This document shows, one piece after another, positions 18,443 through 27,692 of a stretch of 46,807 bases of DNA. Origin of the DNA: Gammaproteobacteria bacterium bin55 (GTDB lineage Bacteria > Pseudomonadota > Gammaproteobacteria > Pseudomonadales > Azotimanducaceae); NCBI GenBank assembly GCA_002238665.1, contig MPMU01000008.1:1-46807 (forward strand), read 5' to 3'. Position 1 is the stretch's first letter. Each line of letters begins with the position of its first letter. The translations under genes and the position numbers were made by a program. The notes beneath the pieces are model-generated. The model ran no database searches and was not told the origin of the DNA. It saw nothing but the letters and a program-made list of their open reading frames with translations.

Positions 18443-18877
18443 TTACTCCTGAATTGAACCACCAGCTGCCTCAATGGCAACTTTGGCATTCTTTGTCACA
18501 TGCACTCCTGAAACCTGATAGGCTCGGTCGACTTCACCTGAATGAATAATTCGTGCACGTTTCATATTTTTATGGAGAATCCCAGCACTCAGTAGTGTCG
18601 CCAAAGTGACCTGATCCCCTTCTATATGCTTCAGCTCGGAGAGCCGAACCTCTGCCGTTGTGCGTCCCTTACGGGACTTGAAACCATAGGTAGGCACTCG
18701 CTTCTGTAAGGGTAATTGACCACCCTCAAAGCCTATGCGTACGCCGCCTCCAGACCGAGAATTCTGACCTTTATGACCTCGCCCACAGGTCTTTCCTCGA
18801 CCTGCACTCGCACCTCTTCCTGCTCTAACCCGATTCTGTCGAGAACCAGGGGCAGGAGATATTTCATTCAATCGCAT
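18443..18877 (-). CDS. rplO: 50S ribosomal protein L15
   Basis: 144 residues, identical in length to E. coli L15. The Gly/Arg-rich N-terminal arm (RAGRGASAGRGKTCGRGHKG) that threads into 23S rRNA and the globular end (VHVTKNAKVAIEAAGG) are both present. The ATG at 18877 shares a base with the rpmD stop. A late assembly protein of the 50S subunit. Confidence 0.95.
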   Translation of the reverse strand: MRLNEISPAPGSRQNRVRAGRGASAGRGKTCGRGHKGQNSRSGGGVRIGFEGGQLPLQKRVPTYGFKSRKGRTTAEVRLSELKHIEGDQVTLATLLSAGILHKNMKRARIIHSGEVDRAYQVSGVHVTKNAKVAIEAAGGSIQE

Positions 18878-19071
18878 TATTGTGACTCTTCTACGAGTGA
18901 CACCATATACGCCACCTGTTTGTACATTCCGCGTGTGGCTGCTGTGTCTTCGACTTCCACGACCTGGCCAATTTTTCTCAACCCCAACCCTCGAACACTT
19001 TTTCGATGATTAGGTAATCGACCTATCAGACTCTTGTCAAGTCGCACTTTAAACATCTTTTTGTTTGCCAT
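18877..19071 (-). CDS. rpmD: 50S ribosomal protein L30
   Basis: A 64-residue protein of the short bacterial form: FKVRLDKSLIGRLPNHRKSV, then RGLGLRKIGQVVEVEDTAAT. Its position between rpsE and rplO is canonical. It binds 23S rRNA near the 5S region. Confidence 0.94.
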   Translation of the reverse strand: MANKKMFKVRLDKSLIGRLPNHRKSVRGLGLRKIGQVVEVEDTAATRGMYKQVAYMVSLVEESQ

Positions 19072-19074
19072 GAG

Positions 19075-19581
19075 TTAACCCACGACCTCCTCGATAGACA
19101 GGCCGCGTTTTTCCGCAACCGTACGTGGAGACTTCATGTTGTTCAGTGCTTTCATGGTCGCACGTACCACGTTCAACGGATTGGTCGAACCGTAGCATTT
19201 ACCAAGCGCATCCCGGATACCTGCGGCTTCCAGTACTGCCCGCATTGCACCACCGGCAATCAATCCAGTACCTTCAGAAGCCGGACTGACAAAAATCTTC
19301 GATGCACCGTGCCGCTCAGTGACGGCATACCATAGTTTGTTTCCGTTCAAATCCACTTCATACATGTTGCGGCGTGCTTCTTCCATGGACTTACGGATCG
19401 AAGCATTCACATCTCTTGCTTTACCTAGGCCAAATCCTACCCGACCATTCTGGTCACCTACGACCGAGATGGATGAAAAACTGATGATTGAGCCTCCCTT
19501 GACGGCCTTTCGGACGCGTCGATGATGCACTAGTTTTTCAAATAGACTTTCGTCATTTCGATTATTGTCACGCATCGCCAT
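19075..19581 (-). CDS. rpsE: 30S ribosomal protein S5
   Basis: A 168-residue protein with the double-stranded RNA-binding N-terminal domain ([20 protein letters not shown]) and the C-terminal beta-alpha-beta domain ([20 protein letters not shown]). It lies near the 30S mRNA entry and affects decoding fidelity. I placed the start at ATG 19581 with GGAG 7 bases upstream. The frame stays open to 19599 but that would overlap rplR. Confidence 0.95.
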   Translation of the reverse strand: MAMRDNNRNDESLFEKLVHHRRVRKAVKGGSIISFSSISVVGDQNGRVGFGLGKARDVNASIRKSMEEARRNMYEVDLNGNKLWYAVTERHGASKIFVSPASEGTGLIAGGAMRAVLEAAGIRDALGKCYGSTNPLNVVRATMKALNNMKSPRTVAEKRGLSIEEVVG

Positions 19582-19582
19582 C

Positions 19583-19933
19583 CTAAAACTCCAATCCACC
19601 TGCTCGAGCGGCTTCGGCCAACGCCTTTATACGCCCATGATATTTAAAACCGGATCGATCAAATGCAACTTTCTTTACACCCGCTTCGATCGCTCGGGAT
19701 GCAATAAGCTCCCCCACCTTGGTCGCCGTGGCAACATTGCCACAGGACGGCCCGCGTAGGGAAGGATCAAGCGAAGAAGCCTGAACCAAAATCCGGTTAC
19801 CATCTGGTGCAATGACCTGCGCATACATGTGACGCGGCGTTCGATGCACCGTTAATCTCGTTGCGCCAAGTTCACGCATCTTCCAACGTGATCGCTTCGC
19901 ACGTCTCAGTCGGGCTTGTTTTTTGCTCTTCAT
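19583..19933 (-). CDS. rplR: 50S ribosomal protein L18
   Basis: A 116-residue 5S rRNA-binding protein. Signatures are [37 protein letters not shown] and the C-terminal [20 protein letters not shown]. Length matches E. coli (117). It mediates attachment of 5S rRNA with L5. Confidence 0.95.
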   Translation of the reverse strand: MKSKKQARLRRAKRSRWKMRELGATRLTVHRTPRHMYAQVIAPDGNRILVQASSLDPSLRGPSCGNVATATKVGELIASRAIEAGVKKVAFDRSGFKYHGRIKALAEAARAGGLEF

Positions 19934-19944
19934 GATGACAAAGA

Positions 19945-20484
19945 CTAAACCTTCTTCTTGCTTTCCTTACGTCTTACGTATTCGGATTCGTATCGAATTC
20001 CCTTGCCTTTATAGGGCTCAGGGGGTCGAAAACCTCTGATCTCGGCAGCGGTTTGACCAACCAGTTGCTTGTCAATTCCCTTCACGGTGACCGTGGTGCC
20101 TGTAGGCACTTCAAGATCAATTCCATCGGGTGCATCGAATTCAACAGGGTGGGAATATCCAAGTTGTAACGTCAGCTTTCTGCCATTGAGTTGCGCTCGA
20201 TAGCCAGTTCCCTGGATTTCTAATTTCTTTTCCCACTGCTTCGAAACACCTTCGATCATGTTTTTGACAAGTGCTTGGATGGTACCTGCCATTGCCTTGT
20301 TTGACTTTTGACTATCTTTATGAGAAATTGACACGACATTGTTGTCGAATTCGACTTGGATCGCTTTGTCGGCAATATCAACCCCCATGGTACCGTGCTT
20401 ACCTTTGACGGTAACTTCAGATGGCGTTACCTTCAATTCAACCTCTGTCGGCACTTCGACTTGGCGTAATGTTGTTCGACTCAT
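19945..20484 (-). CDS. rplF: 50S ribosomal protein L6
   Basis: 179 residues with two L6 repeats: [16 protein letters not shown] in the first and [20 protein letters not shown] in the second. The conserved C-terminal [20 protein letters not shown] is intact. L6 supports the factor-binding centre of the 50S subunit. The ATG is 12 bases after rpsH. Confidence 0.95.
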   Translation of the reverse strand: MSRTTLRQVEVPTEVELKVTPSEVTVKGKHGTMGVDIADKAIQVEFDNNVVSISHKDSQKSNKAMAGTIQALVKNMIEGVSKQWEKKLEIQGTGYRAQLNGRKLTLQLGYSHPVEFDAPDGIDLEVPTGTTVTVKGIDKQLVGQTAAEIRGFRPPEPYKGKGIRYESEYVRRKESKKKV

Positions 20485-20496
20485 GGCTATATACCT

Positions 20497-20892
20497 CTAA
20501 AACACCGTGCAGAGTACTTCGCCACCGATGCCTCGGCGCTTCGCTGCTTTCCCGGTCATAACACCTTGTGAAGTCGAAACGATAGCCACACCGAGTCCTG
20601 CGTTTACGCGCGGCAACTTATCCACCGTCGCGTAAATTCGCAACCCAGGTCGGCTAGTACGCTTTAACATGTCGATCACGGGAGTGCCATCTTCAAGGTA
20701 CTTTAGTTCAACAGTCAATTCTGGTTTAACACCTTCGGCGATGTTGTAACTGGTAATGAAACCTTCGTTCAATAGCACTTCGCAAATCGCTTTCTTCTGC
20801 TTGGAAGAAGGCATCGTAGCGGTCTTTAAAGATGCCATCTGTGCATTGCGAATGCGCGTCAGCATGTCAGCGATCGGGTCTTGTAAACTCAT
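20497..20892 (-). CDS. rpsH: 30S ribosomal protein S8
   Basis: 131 residues: [20 protein letters not shown] at the N-terminus, [19 protein letters not shown] in the middle, and [19 protein letters not shown] at the end. It is a primary 16S binder. In E. coli it represses spc-operon translation by binding at the rplE start. I did not attempt to fold that site here. Confidence 0.96.
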   Translation of the reverse strand: MSLQDPIADMLTRIRNAQMASLKTATMPSSKQKKAICEVLLNEGFITSYNIAEGVKPELTVELKYLEDGTPVIDMLKRTSRPGLRIYATVDKLPRVNAGLGVAIVSTSQGVMTGKAAKRRGIGGEVLCTVF

Positions 20893-20902
20893 AGTCGTAT
20901 TC

Positions 20903-21208
20903 CTACCAACTCGCCTTCTTTAAACCAGGGATATGCCCTTCCATCGCGGCGATCCGTAGCATGTTACGACCCAATCCAAACTTACGATAGACACCTCGTG
21001 GTCGTCCCGAGAGCGCGCATCGTCGACGCAGACGAACAGGGCTCGAATCCCTCGGCAACTTCTGCAGTTGAACCTGGGCCTCCCAACGTTCTTCCGCATC
21101 CAAATTCCGGTTATTGATGATGGCTTTTAATTCAGTACGTCTTGCCTGATACTTCGCCACCAGAGCCTCTCGCTTCTTACCACGAGCTATCACAGATTTT
21201 TTAGCCAT
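20903..21208 (-). CDS. rpsN: 30S ribosomal protein S14 (zinc-independent form)
   Basis: 101 residues, the long C-minus form without a zinc CxxC pair, like E. coli S14. Recognisable segments are [39 protein letters not shown] and [13 protein letters not shown]. It lies in the 30S head, 2 bases after rplE. Confidence 0.95.
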   Translation of the reverse strand: MAKKSVIARGKKREALVAKYQARRTELKAIINNRNLDAEERWEAQVQLQKLPRDSSPVRLRRRCALSGRPRGVYRKFGLGRNMLRIAAMEGHIPGLKKASW

Positions 21209-21210
21209 GA

Positions 21211-21753
21211 CTAGGTCCTAAATGGAAAATCAAACGACCGAAGTAGCGCAAGCCCATGCTCATCGCTCTGCGCCGAGGTAGTAATTGTGATGTTCATGCC
21301 TCGAATTCTGTCTACCTTGTCATAATCAATTTCTGGAAAAATAATTTGTTCTGTAATACCCAACGAGTAGTTCCCTCTGCCATCAAATGATCTTGGGCTC
21401 AAACCACGAAAGTCACGCGTTCGCGGTAGCGCTATCCCAATCAGTCGATCAAGAAACTCGTACATCTTCGCACGTCGCAGAGTTACCTTACAGCCAATCG
21501 CCCAACCTGCTCGGATTTTAAACGCAGCCTCTGACTTTCTGGCATAGGTGATCAAGGGCTTCTGCCCGGCGATAATTGACATGTCCTCAACGGCACTATC
21601 GAGAATCTTACGATCATTGATCGCTTCGCCGACACCCATGTTCAGCGTGATCTTCTCAACCTTTGGAACTTGAATAACCGTCTTAAGATCCAACTCGGAC
21701 ATCAGCGACGGTATGACTTCCTCGTGATATCTAGTTTGTAGTGCAGGAATCAT
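21211..21753 (-). CDS. rplE: 50S ribosomal protein L5
   Basis: 180 residues: [59 protein letters not shown] and the C-terminal RSFDFPF. It binds 5S rRNA and contacts P-site tRNA. ATGA overlap with rplX. Length is like E. coli (179). Confidence 0.96.
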   Translation of the reverse strand: MIPALQTRYHEEVIPSLMSELDLKTVIQVPKVEKITLNMGVGEAINDRKILDSAVEDMSIIAGQKPLITYARKSEAAFKIRAGWAIGCKVTLRRAKMYEFLDRLIGIALPRTRDFRGLSPRSFDGRGNYSLGITEQIIFPEIDYDKVDRIRGMNITITTSAQSDEHGLALLRSFDFPFRT

Positions 21754-22070
21754 TGGTAACTTTCAATCTTTTCATTTGAGGACTTATACACCCTCGATTT
21801 TTTCTGGTCTTCATCTATCTTTATTTTCACTCGATCAGCCCTATCGGCTTCGCGGTTGAAAATGGCCACATTGGATACATGTATCGGCGCTTCCCTATTA
21901 AGAATTCCATGGGGCTGACCTTCCCCCATCATTCGTTGATGCTTCTTCACGATTTGGATGCCGCCAACGATGACACGGTCTTTGCCGACGAATCGTTGGA
22001 TCTCCCCAACTTGCCGTCGATTTTTTCCTGCCAGGACGATGACCTCATCGCCTACACGTAATTTCTTCAT
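21750..22070 (-). CDS. rplX: 50S ribosomal protein L24
   Basis: 106 residues with an N-terminal KOW motif ([20 protein letters not shown]). [15 protein letters not shown] and [18 protein letters not shown] follow. It is an assembly initiator of the 50S subunit near the tunnel exit. The stop overlaps the rplE start (ATGA), and the gene lies 3 bases after rplN. Confidence 0.95.
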   Translation of the reverse strand: MKKLRVGDEVIVLAGKNRRQVGEIQRFVGKDRVIVGGIQIVKKHQRMMGEGQPHGILNREAPIHVSNVAIFNREADRADRVKIKIDEDQKKSRVYKSSNEKIESYQ

Positions 22071-22073
22071 TGC

Positions 22074-22442
22074 CTATATCACTTCCGGTGCCAGAGACAC
22101 GATACGCATGAAATTAGATGTGCGTAACTCTCGCGTGACCGGTCCAAAAATCCTGGTTCCGGCTGGTTGTAGCGCTTCATTCAGAATTACGACAGCATTC
22201 TGATCAAAACGAATCAACGAACCATCAGGTCGTCTTACACCTTTCTTAGTTCGTACGACAACCGCCTGATAGACTTTGCCTTTCTCCACCCTTCCTCTAG
22301 GCACGGCTTCTTTAACTGATACTCGGATGATGTCGCCGATTCCAGCATAGCGGCGTTTCGATCCTCCAAGCACCTTAATGCACTTGACCCGTCGCGCGCC
22401 ACTATTGTCCGCGACCTCAAGCATTGTCTCGGCTTGAATCAT
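22074..22442 (-). CDS. rplN: 50S ribosomal protein L14
   Basis: 122 residues, close to E. coli (123): [20 protein letters not shown] at the N-terminus, [18 protein letters not shown], and FGPVTRELR near the C-terminus. A barrel protein at the subunit interface (bridge B8) and the docking site of RsfS. It follows rpsQ by 5 bases. Confidence 0.96.
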   Translation of the reverse strand: MIQAETMLEVADNSGARRVKCIKVLGGSKRRYAGIGDIIRVSVKEAVPRGRVEKGKVYQAVVVRTKKGVRRPDGSLIRFDQNAVVILNEALQPAGTRIFGPVTRELRTSNFMRIVSLAPEVI

Positions 22443-22447
22443 GGTGG

Positions 22448-22726
22448 TTAAACCTCTCTTGCCTTATCGTCGATTGACTTGAGCTTGAAAGACTTCATCT
22501 TCGAGATTGGTCGACACTCGATCGCACTCACAGTATCTCCCAAATTGCACTCATTGTTCTCGTCATGTACATGGATTTTCGAAAACTTACGAATGATCTT
22601 GCCGTACAAAGGGTGTCTTAAGCTACGATCCACTCGAAGTACGACAGACTTATTGCCACTTCGTGAAATCACCTTGCCGGTGATCACGCGAGGATTAGTT
22701 TCTCGCTCCATTACTTGCTCAGCCAA
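22448..22726 (-). CDS. rpsQ: 30S ribosomal protein S17
   Basis: 92 residues, OB fold: [40 protein letters not shown] and [13 protein letters not shown] primary 16S-binding protein. The N-terminus is a few residues longer than in E. coli (84). It overlaps rpmC by 8 bases. Confidence 0.95.
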   Translation of the reverse strand: MAEQVMERETNPRVITGKVISRSGNKSVVLRVDRSLRHPLYGKIIRKFSKIHVHDENNECNLGDTVSAIECRPISKMKSFKLKSIDDKAREV

Positions 22727-22910
22727 TTTGTCGTTCTCGCATAATCGTTCTAACTCGGGCTATATCTTTTTTTGCATTAATCAGTAAGTGCGTCTGAGGT
22801 AGCAGATCAGAGGCTTTTTGCATTCGAAGAGTAAACGCTTCTTTATAGAGTCGTTCCAACTCAGCCTTCATCTCGTCGTCGCTCAATTCGCGAATTTCTT
22901 CTGTTTTCAC
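22719..22910 (-). CDS. rpmC: 50S ribosomal protein L29
   Basis: A 63-residue two-helix protein: TEEIRELSDDEMKAELERLY, FTLRMQKASDLLPQ and [17 protein letters not shown]. It lies at the tunnel exit, contacting SRP and trigger factor. The start is GTG at 22910, overlapping the rplP stop by one base. Confidence 0.94.
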   Translation of the reverse strand: MKTEEIRELSDDEMKAELERLYKEAFTLRMQKASDLLPQTHLLINAKKDIARVRTIMRERQIG

Positions 22911-23323
22911 TAAAACACCGACCGTGTTACTATGTTGGTGGAAAAGGGCAATTTCGATGCCGCCAATCGGAATGCTTCTCGAGCGACAGGTTCAGGCACA
23001 CCTTCAATTTCATAGATCACACGACCTGGTTGAATCTGTGCAACCCAATACTCCACATTACCCTTGCCTTTGCCCTGTCTAACCTCCAATGGTTTCTTCG
23101 TGATCGGTTTATCTGGAAAAACTCGGATCCAGACTTTACCACCCCGTTTCACATGTCGGGTTAAGGCACGTCGACCTGCTTCGATCTGTCTAGCAGTCAA
23201 GCGCCCGTGACTGGTCGCTTTCAAACCTAATTCGCCAAACGAGATTTTAGAGCCTCGATGGGCTAGACCTCGATTCCGGCCTTTGTGTTGCTTTCTGAAC
23301 TTAGTTCGTTTTGGCTGTAACAT
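22910..23323 (-). CDS. rplP: 50S ribosomal protein L16
   Basis: 137 residues: [20 protein letters not shown] at the N-terminus, the loop [20 protein letters not shown] and [19 protein letters not shown]16 helps position tRNA in the A site and organises 23S helices late in assembly. It lies 9 bases after rpsC. Confidence 0.96.
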   Translation of the reverse strand: MLQPKRTKFRKQHKGRNRGLAHRGSKISFGELGLKATSHGRLTARQIEAGRRALTRHVKRGGKVWIRVFPDKPITKKPLEVRQGKGKGNVEYWVAQIQPGRVIYEIEGVPEPVAREAFRLAASKLPFSTNIVTRSVF

Positions 23324-23332
23324 GGTCTTGAG

Positions 23333-24001
23333 CTATCTTCGTTGTTCGGCCGCAGTGGCGGATTCTTTACCGATGATTTCGCCTTTGAAGATCCACACTT
23401 TCACGCCGAGTACACCGGATGCCGTTTTCGCTTCTGATACCGCATAATCAATATTTGCACGCAACGTATGATTGGGTATCCGTCCTTCAGCCAGAGTCTC
23501 AGACCTGGCTTGCTCTGCACCTCTAATGCGACCCGATACTCGGATCTTTAGACCTTCCACGTCATCCTTGAATTTCAAGGTTTCCTGCGCTACCTTGCGC
23601 ATCGTGCGTTTTACGTCTGCACGTTTCTCGATTTGTTGACAGAGTTTTCTCGCTACTAAGAACGCGTCAATCTCACCAGGATTGATTTCCGCAATATTGA
23701 CTGTGACGGGTAACCCCATCATCTGTGATAACTTGGCTCGTAAATCTTCGATATCACGGCCGTTTCGACCGATCACAATTCCTGGCCGGCTTGTATGGAT
23801 TGTGATATTAACTCGATCTCGCGGTCGCTCGATCACAACCTTGCCGACGGATGCACGTTCCAACTGCTTGTGGATGTATTCCCGAACCTTTAGGTCCTGC
23901 AAGAGGTGCTCGGAATAGGTCCGCTTGTCGGCATACCATACCGAAGTATGCTCGGTGGTGATTCCGAGTCGAATGCCTTTTGGATGTACTTTTTGACCCA
24001 T
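23333..24001 (-). CDS. rpsC: 30S ribosomal protein S3
   Basis: 222 residues: MGQKVHPKGIRLGITTEHTS, the KH-type RNA-binding loop RPGIVIGRNGRDIEDLRAKL, and the C-terminal VSGRIRGAEQARSETLAEGR with VKVWIFKGEI. It forms part of the mRNA entry channel. Somewhat shorter at the C-terminus than E. coli (233). Confidence 0.96.
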   Translation of the reverse strand: MGQKVHPKGIRLGITTEHTSVWYADKRTYSEHLLQDLKVREYIHKQLERASVGKVVIERPRDRVNITIHTSRPGIVIGRNGRDIEDLRAKLSQMMGLPVTVNIAEINPGEIDAFLVARKLCQQIEKRADVKRTMRKVAQETLKFKDDVEGLKIRVSGRIRGAEQARSETLAEGRIPNHTLRANIDYAVSEAKTASGVLGVKVWIFKGEIIGKESATAAEQRR

Positions 24002-24023
24002 GTTTACGTTTTCCTAGTCCCTT

Positions 24024-24359
24024 TTATTCGCCGTCTGAGACCACGACTGTGATGTGACATGTTCTCTTACTGATCATGTCCCGACGGCCCTGCGATCGGG
24101 CACGTACGCGTTTGAGGGTTGCACCTTCATTGACCCACACTTCCTGAACTTTCAGTTCATCGATGTCGGCGTTTTCGTTTGTCTCTGCGTTGGCCACCGC
24201 GGAATCCAAGGTCTTGAGCAAGCATTTTGAGCCTTTATTGACATTGAACTGCAACAGCTCAATGGCTTTCTCAACGCTCAATCCACAAATCTCCCTAGCC
24301 ATAGGCCGAGCCTTTTGAGCTGATAGGCGTATGCCTTTGCTTATTGCTCTTACTTCCAT
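24024..24359 (-). CDS. rplV: 50S ribosomal protein L22
   Basis: 111 residues: EVRAISKGIRLSAQKARPMA, then the extended hairpin loop ending ATLKRVRARSQGRRDMISKR that lines the exit tunnel. The hairpin appears normal, with no insertion or deletion that would suggest macrolide resistance. Confidence 0.95.
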   Translation of the reverse strand: MEVRAISKGIRLSAQKARPMAREICGLSVEKAIELLQFNVNKGSKCLLKTLDSAVANAETNENADIDELKVQEVWVNEGATLKRVRARSQGRRDMISKRTCHITVVVSDGE

Positions 24360-24370
24360 ACCAACCTCAC

Positions 24371-24667
24371 TTAGGGACGAGACTTGCGGTCTGCCGCTTG
24401 TCGCCGTCCTGCACCCGCATGATTACGGAATGTTCTTGTCGGCGCAAACTCGCCGAGCTTATGTCCAACCAAGTCCTCGGTGATAAAGACCGGCATATGT
24501 TGTCGACCGTTGTGTACCTGGATGGTCAAACCGACCATCTCTGGAATGATCATTGAACGTCGAGACCAGGTCTTAATCGGCCGACGATCCTTAACCTGCT
24601 GCGCTTTCTCCACCTTCTTCATCAGATGGAGATCAACAAAAGGACCTTTCCTTAATGATCTAGCCAT
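24371..24667 (-). CDS. rpsS: 30S ribosomal protein S19
   Basis: 98 residues: [60 protein letters not shown] and FAPTRTF. A 30S head protein near the A site. Slightly longer C-terminus ([15 protein letters not shown]) than the 92-residue E. coli form. Confidence 0.95.
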   Translation of the reverse strand: MARSLRKGPFVDLHLMKKVEKAQQVKDRRPIKTWSRRSMIIPEMVGLTIQVHNGRQHMPVFITEDLVGHKLGEFAPTRTFRNHAGAGRRQAADRKSRP

Positions 24668-24670
24668 ACT

Positions 24671-25498
24671 CTAACGCTTTCCTCGCCGGCGAACGATCAG
24701 ATGATTGGTTCGCTTGTTGTGTCTTGTTCGATACCCTTTCGTGGGTACGCCAGTGGGTGATACAGGGTTTCTACCACCTGATGATTTACCTTCGCCTCCA
24801 CCGTGTGGATGGTCGACTGGATTCATCGCCACGCCGCGTACTGTCGGACGTATTCCCCGCCAACGTTTCGCACCTGCTTTGCCAAAGCTCTGCAGATTGT
24901 GTTCTGAGTTTCCTACTTCCCCAAGCACAGCCCTACACTCGGCCAATACCCGACGAACTTCACCTGAACGTAGTCGTAGTGTGGCATAGGCACTCTCACG
25001 CGCCATCAGCTGGGCTGAGGTACCTGCACTCCGAGCTAGCTGCGCGCCTTTACCAGGCTTTAGCTCGATGCAGTGGATGACACTACCCAAAGGAATATTC
25101 CGGATAGGCATCGCATTCCCCACACGAATAGGCGCAGTCGTACCAGACTGCACTTCATCATTGACGCGTAGCCCGGTAGGGGCGACGATATAACGCCGCT
25201 CACCATCCGCGTACTTAAGTAGCGCAATATTAGCTGAACGATTCGGATCGTATTCAAGCCTCTCTACCACCGCACGGATGTTGTCCTTATTTCGCTTGAA
25301 GTCAATGATTCGGTAGTGGTGTTTGTGACCACCACCACGATGACGAACGGTTATCCGGCCTTTGGCATTGCGTCCACCTGTACTGTGTTGCTTTTGCAAT
25401 AAAGGCTTATAAGGAGAGCCTTTGTGTAAATCCGGATTGACGACCTTTTGTACAAATCGTCGTCCTGGAGAAGTGGGTTTAGTTCTTACGATGGCCAT
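24671..25498 (-). CDS. rplB: 50S ribosomal protein L2
   Basis: 275 residues: [40 protein letters not shown], and the C-terminal [20 protein letters not shown]. The catalytic-centre-near His region is intact. One of the most conserved 50S proteins, required for subunit association and peptidyl transferase structure. It is 1 base after rplW. Confidence 0.97.
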   Translation of the reverse strand: MAIVRTKPTSPGRRFVQKVVNPDLHKGSPYKPLLQKQHSTGGRNAKGRITVRHRGGGHKHHYRIIDFKRNKDNIRAVVERLEYDPNRSANIALLKYADGERRYIVAPTGLRVNDEVQSGTTAPIRVGNAMPIRNIPLGSVIHCIELKPGKGAQLARSAGTSAQLMARESAYATLRLRSGEVRRVLAECRAVLGEVGNSEHNLQSFGKAGAKRWRGIRPTVRGVAMNPVDHPHGGGEGKSSGGRNPVSPTGVPTKGYRTRHNKRTNHLIVRRRGKR

Positions 25499-25499
25499 G

Positions 25500-25820
25500 T
25501 TATTCCAACTCTGTCACATCGATGGATTGACCATCTTTAATGCGCACATAAGCTTTCTTCCAACTCTTGGTATGCCCTTTGTGCACCCGAATCCGGCCAT
25601 TACTCGCTCGCCTGCGAAGTTTGGCTTTGGCATGGTAATTCACTGTAGTGACTTTCAGCACGTCTACACTGAATAGCTTTTCTACTGCTTTCTTGACCTC
25701 AGACTTACTTGCGTCAGGTGCCACCTTGAATCCGTATTGATTTGAATCTCTGCCAATCCGAGTGGTTTTCTCTGTGACATGAAGTTCGCGGATTATGTTG
25801 TACAAACGTTCTACTTTCAT
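25500..25820 (-). CDS. rplW: 50S ribosomal protein L23
   Basis: 106 residues: [40 protein letters not shown] and the C-terminal [15 protein letters not shown]. It is the docking site of trigger factor and SRP at the tunnel exit. ATGA overlap with rplD. Confidence 0.95.
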   Translation of the reverse strand: MKVERLYNIIRELHVTEKTTRIGRDSNQYGFKVAPDASKSEVKKAVEKLFSVDVLKVTTVNYHAKAKLRRRASNGRIRVHKGHTKSWKKAYVRIKDGQSIDVTELE

Positions 25821-26422
25821 GCTAGGCTTGCCTCGATTTGTTTGAGTGCGCCAAGCGAGATTAAGACTTGCTCTTGCGAAAGTAGGTTAGTGGGACGGAG
25901 TTGGTGAGGAAGGGAGATTGCAACGTGGGGGAGATTTTTGGCGGCGAGTTGAAGGTTATTGGACGGTTCATTGTCCACTAGCAGGACTTGCTGGGTTTCC
26001 AGATCCTGCAGTTTCTGTTTGAGTTCTTTCGTTTTTGGAGATTCCAGACCTAAATCTGAAATTACCACCAGCCGTTCTTCTCGCAGAAGTTCTGACAGAA
26101 TACACCGCATGGCCTGCCGAAACATCTTTCGATTGATCTTAATGTTGCGTTTAATCGGCGATGCCGGAAAAATCACACCACCTCCTCGCCACATAGGACT
26201 TCTTCGAGTACCAGCACGTGCACGGTCCATTCGCTTCTGACGCCACGGTTTTCTTCCCCCACCGCGAACGGCAGATCGATTTTTCTGTGCCCGTGTACCT
26301 GTGTGTCCTTTAGCGATCGTTGAATTCAGGACTTGATGCACCAATGGTTCGTTGAACTCGCAACCAAACACGGCATCCGAGACTTCAACGGACTCCGTGG
26401 AATTCCTTAAGACAATATTCAC
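25817..26422 (-). CDS. rplD: 50S ribosomal protein L4
   Basis: 201 residues, the E. coli length. The tunnel-lining loop contains [20 protein letters not shown], then [21 protein letters not shown]-terminal [13 protein letters not shown]-type helix (here [14 protein letters not shown]). In E. coli it also represses the S10 operon by acting on the rpsJ leader. The start is GTG, GTGA overlap with rplC. Confidence 0.95.
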   Translation of the reverse strand: MNIVLRNSTESVEVSDAVFGCEFNEPLVHQVLNSTIAKGHTGTRAQKNRSAVRGGGRKPWRQKRMDRARAGTRRSPMWRGGGVIFPASPIKRNIKINRKMFRQAMRCILSELLREERLVVISDLGLESPKTKELKQKLQDLETQQVLLVDNEPSNNLQLAAKNLPHVAISLPHQLRPTNLLSQEQVLISLGALKQIEASLA

Positions 26423-27087
26423 GATGTTTCACCTGTTCGTGATTGCTCGCCTACTTTAACCGCAGGTTTGACGATGACTCGACCGCCCTTCGCTCCTGCA
26501 ATGGCACCTTTGACTAATAACAAGCTATGGTCTTCATCCACCTTAACAACTTCCAGATTTTGAACCGTGCTCTTTCGGTTACCTAAGTGGCCTGACATCT
26601 TTTTACCTTTAAACACACGACCCGGTGTCTGGCATTGACCTACAGACCCGAGCGCGCGGTGTGAAATCGAGTTTCCGTGCGTGCTATCCTGTGAGTGGAA
26701 ATTCCAGCGTTTTATCGCACCCGCATAACCTTTACCAATGGATGTACCGGTTACATCTACTTTCTGACCTTCAAAAAACTGACCTACGGTAAGCTCAGAC
26801 CCCACATCCAGATCAGATCCTTGCCCTTCACCCAGACGAAATTCCCACAAACCTCGCCCGGCCTCGATACCTGCCTTGGCGAAGTGCCCGGCTTCGGGTT
26901 TGTTTACCCTCTTCTGCTTTGCTTTACCTGTGGTGATCTGCACTGCACGATATTTATCCCGATCTTGCGTCTTCAACTGCGTGACGCGATTCGGCTCAGC
27001 TTCAATGACTGTCACGGCAATGGACCGACCCGACGCATCAAAGACGCGCGTCATGCCTTTTTTAATACCAACAATTCCTAAATCCAC
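26419..27087 (-). CDS. rplC: 50S ribosomal protein L3
   Basis: 222 residues: [20 protein letters not shown] at the N-terminus and the central extension [20 protein letters not shown], whose Gln aligns with the methylated Gln150 of E. coli. [20 protein letters not shown] follows. It nucleates 50S assembly. The start is GTG at 27087 with AAAGGAAG 7 bases upstream. An 8-bp hairpin lies just upstream (27110-27130). Confidence 0.96.
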   Translation of the reverse strand: MDLGIVGIKKGMTRVFDASGRSIAVTVIEAEPNRVTQLKTQDRDKYRAVQITTGKAKQKRVNKPEAGHFAKAGIEAGRGLWEFRLGEGQGSDLDVGSELTVGQFFEGQKVDVTGTSIGKGYAGAIKRWNFHSQDSTHGNSISHRALGSVGQCQTPGRVFKGKKMSGHLGNRKSTVQNLEVVKVDEDHSLLLVKGAIAGAKGGRVIVKPAVKVGEQSRTGETS

Positions 27088-27109
27088 CGTGTTCTTCCTT
27101 TGCCATGGG

Positions 27110-27130
27110 GGTTGTCAACAAATGACAACC
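27110..27130 (-). promoter_or_regulatory. 8-bp hairpin between rpsJ and rplC
   Basis: GGTTGTCA and TGACAACC form a perfect 8-bp stem with a 5-base loop, 22 bases upstream of the rplC start. No T-tract follows, so it is not a standard terminator. Possible translational or processing element. Confidence 0.35.
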
Positions 27131-27166
27131 GCCATACCTAAATAATTACTATTTACCCATCTCTTG

Positions 27167-27481
27167 CTAAGTGACTTTGATCTGAATATCCACACCAGAG
27201 GCAACCTCGAGCTTCGCCAAGGCATCTACCGTCTTATCGGTGTAATCCACGATGTCAATCAATCGCTTATGGGTACGAATTTCATACTGGTCACGTGCAT
27301 CCTTGTCCACATGTGGCGATATCAGCACCGTCCACCGCTCCGTTTTGGTCGGGAGAGGTATGGGACCAACCATCTGTGCACCAGAACTCCGAATCGTCGT
27401 GACTATATCATCTGTAGTCTTGTCTAGAAGGCGATGGTCAAACGCCTTCAACTTAATGCGTACTTGCTTGTTGTCTGCCAT
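27167..27481 (-). CDS. rpsJ: 30S ribosomal protein S10 (NusE)
   Basis: 104 residues: [60 protein letters not shown]. In addition to its ribosomal role it is the NusE partner of NusB and NusG in antitermination. First gene of the S10 operon, behind a candidate promoter and a structured leader of about 95 bases. Confidence 0.97.
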   Translation of the reverse strand: MADNKQVRIKLKAFDHRLLDKTTDDIVTTIRSSGAQMVGPIPLPTKTERWTVLISPHVDKDARDQYEIRTHKRLIDIVDYTDKTVDALAKLEVASGVDIQIKVT

Positions 27482-27511
27482 TGCTTTTTATCTAGAGTAA
27501 ACAAGACCCAA

Positions 27512-27547
27512 CAGGGATAGCTTCGCTAACCCCTGGTCCAAAAGGAC
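27512..27547 (-). promoter_or_regulatory. Hairpins in the S10-operon leader
   Basis: On the minus strand, GTCC-TTTT-GGAC (27547-27536) is followed by an imperfect stem CAGGGGTTAGC / GCTATCCCTG (27535-27512), ending about 30 bases before the rpsJ ATG. The position fits an autoregulatory leader. Whether L4 binds here cannot be read from the sequence. Confidence 0.35.
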
Positions 27548-27584
27548 GGGAATTTTACTTCCTTAACCCCCTAAAAAATAATCG

Positions 27585-27613
27585 AAAATATCTAACGATT
27601 CAGTCTTGCTCAA
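27585..27613 (-). promoter_or_regulatory. Candidate sigma-70 promoter for the S10 operon
   Basis: TTGAGC (27613-27608), a 17-base spacer, and TATTTT (27590-27585) match the consensus at four of six positions each. It lies between the tuf terminator and rpsJ. Predicted transcription start near 27578. Confidence 0.4.
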
Positions 27614-27644
27614 GAGCACCCCAAAAAGGTCTCTCAAGCGATGT

Positions 27645-27678
27645 AAAAAAACCTGTCAATCTTTGACAATTGACAGGT
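27645..27678 (-). terminator. Rho-independent terminator after tuf
   Basis: On the minus strand, ACCTGTCAAT, an 8-base loop and ATTGACAGGT make a perfect 10-bp stem followed by a T-run (27650-27645 plus one). It starts 15 bases after the tuf stop and separates the str and S10 operons. Confidence 0.9.
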
Positions 27679-27692
27679 CAACTATGCTTTTC

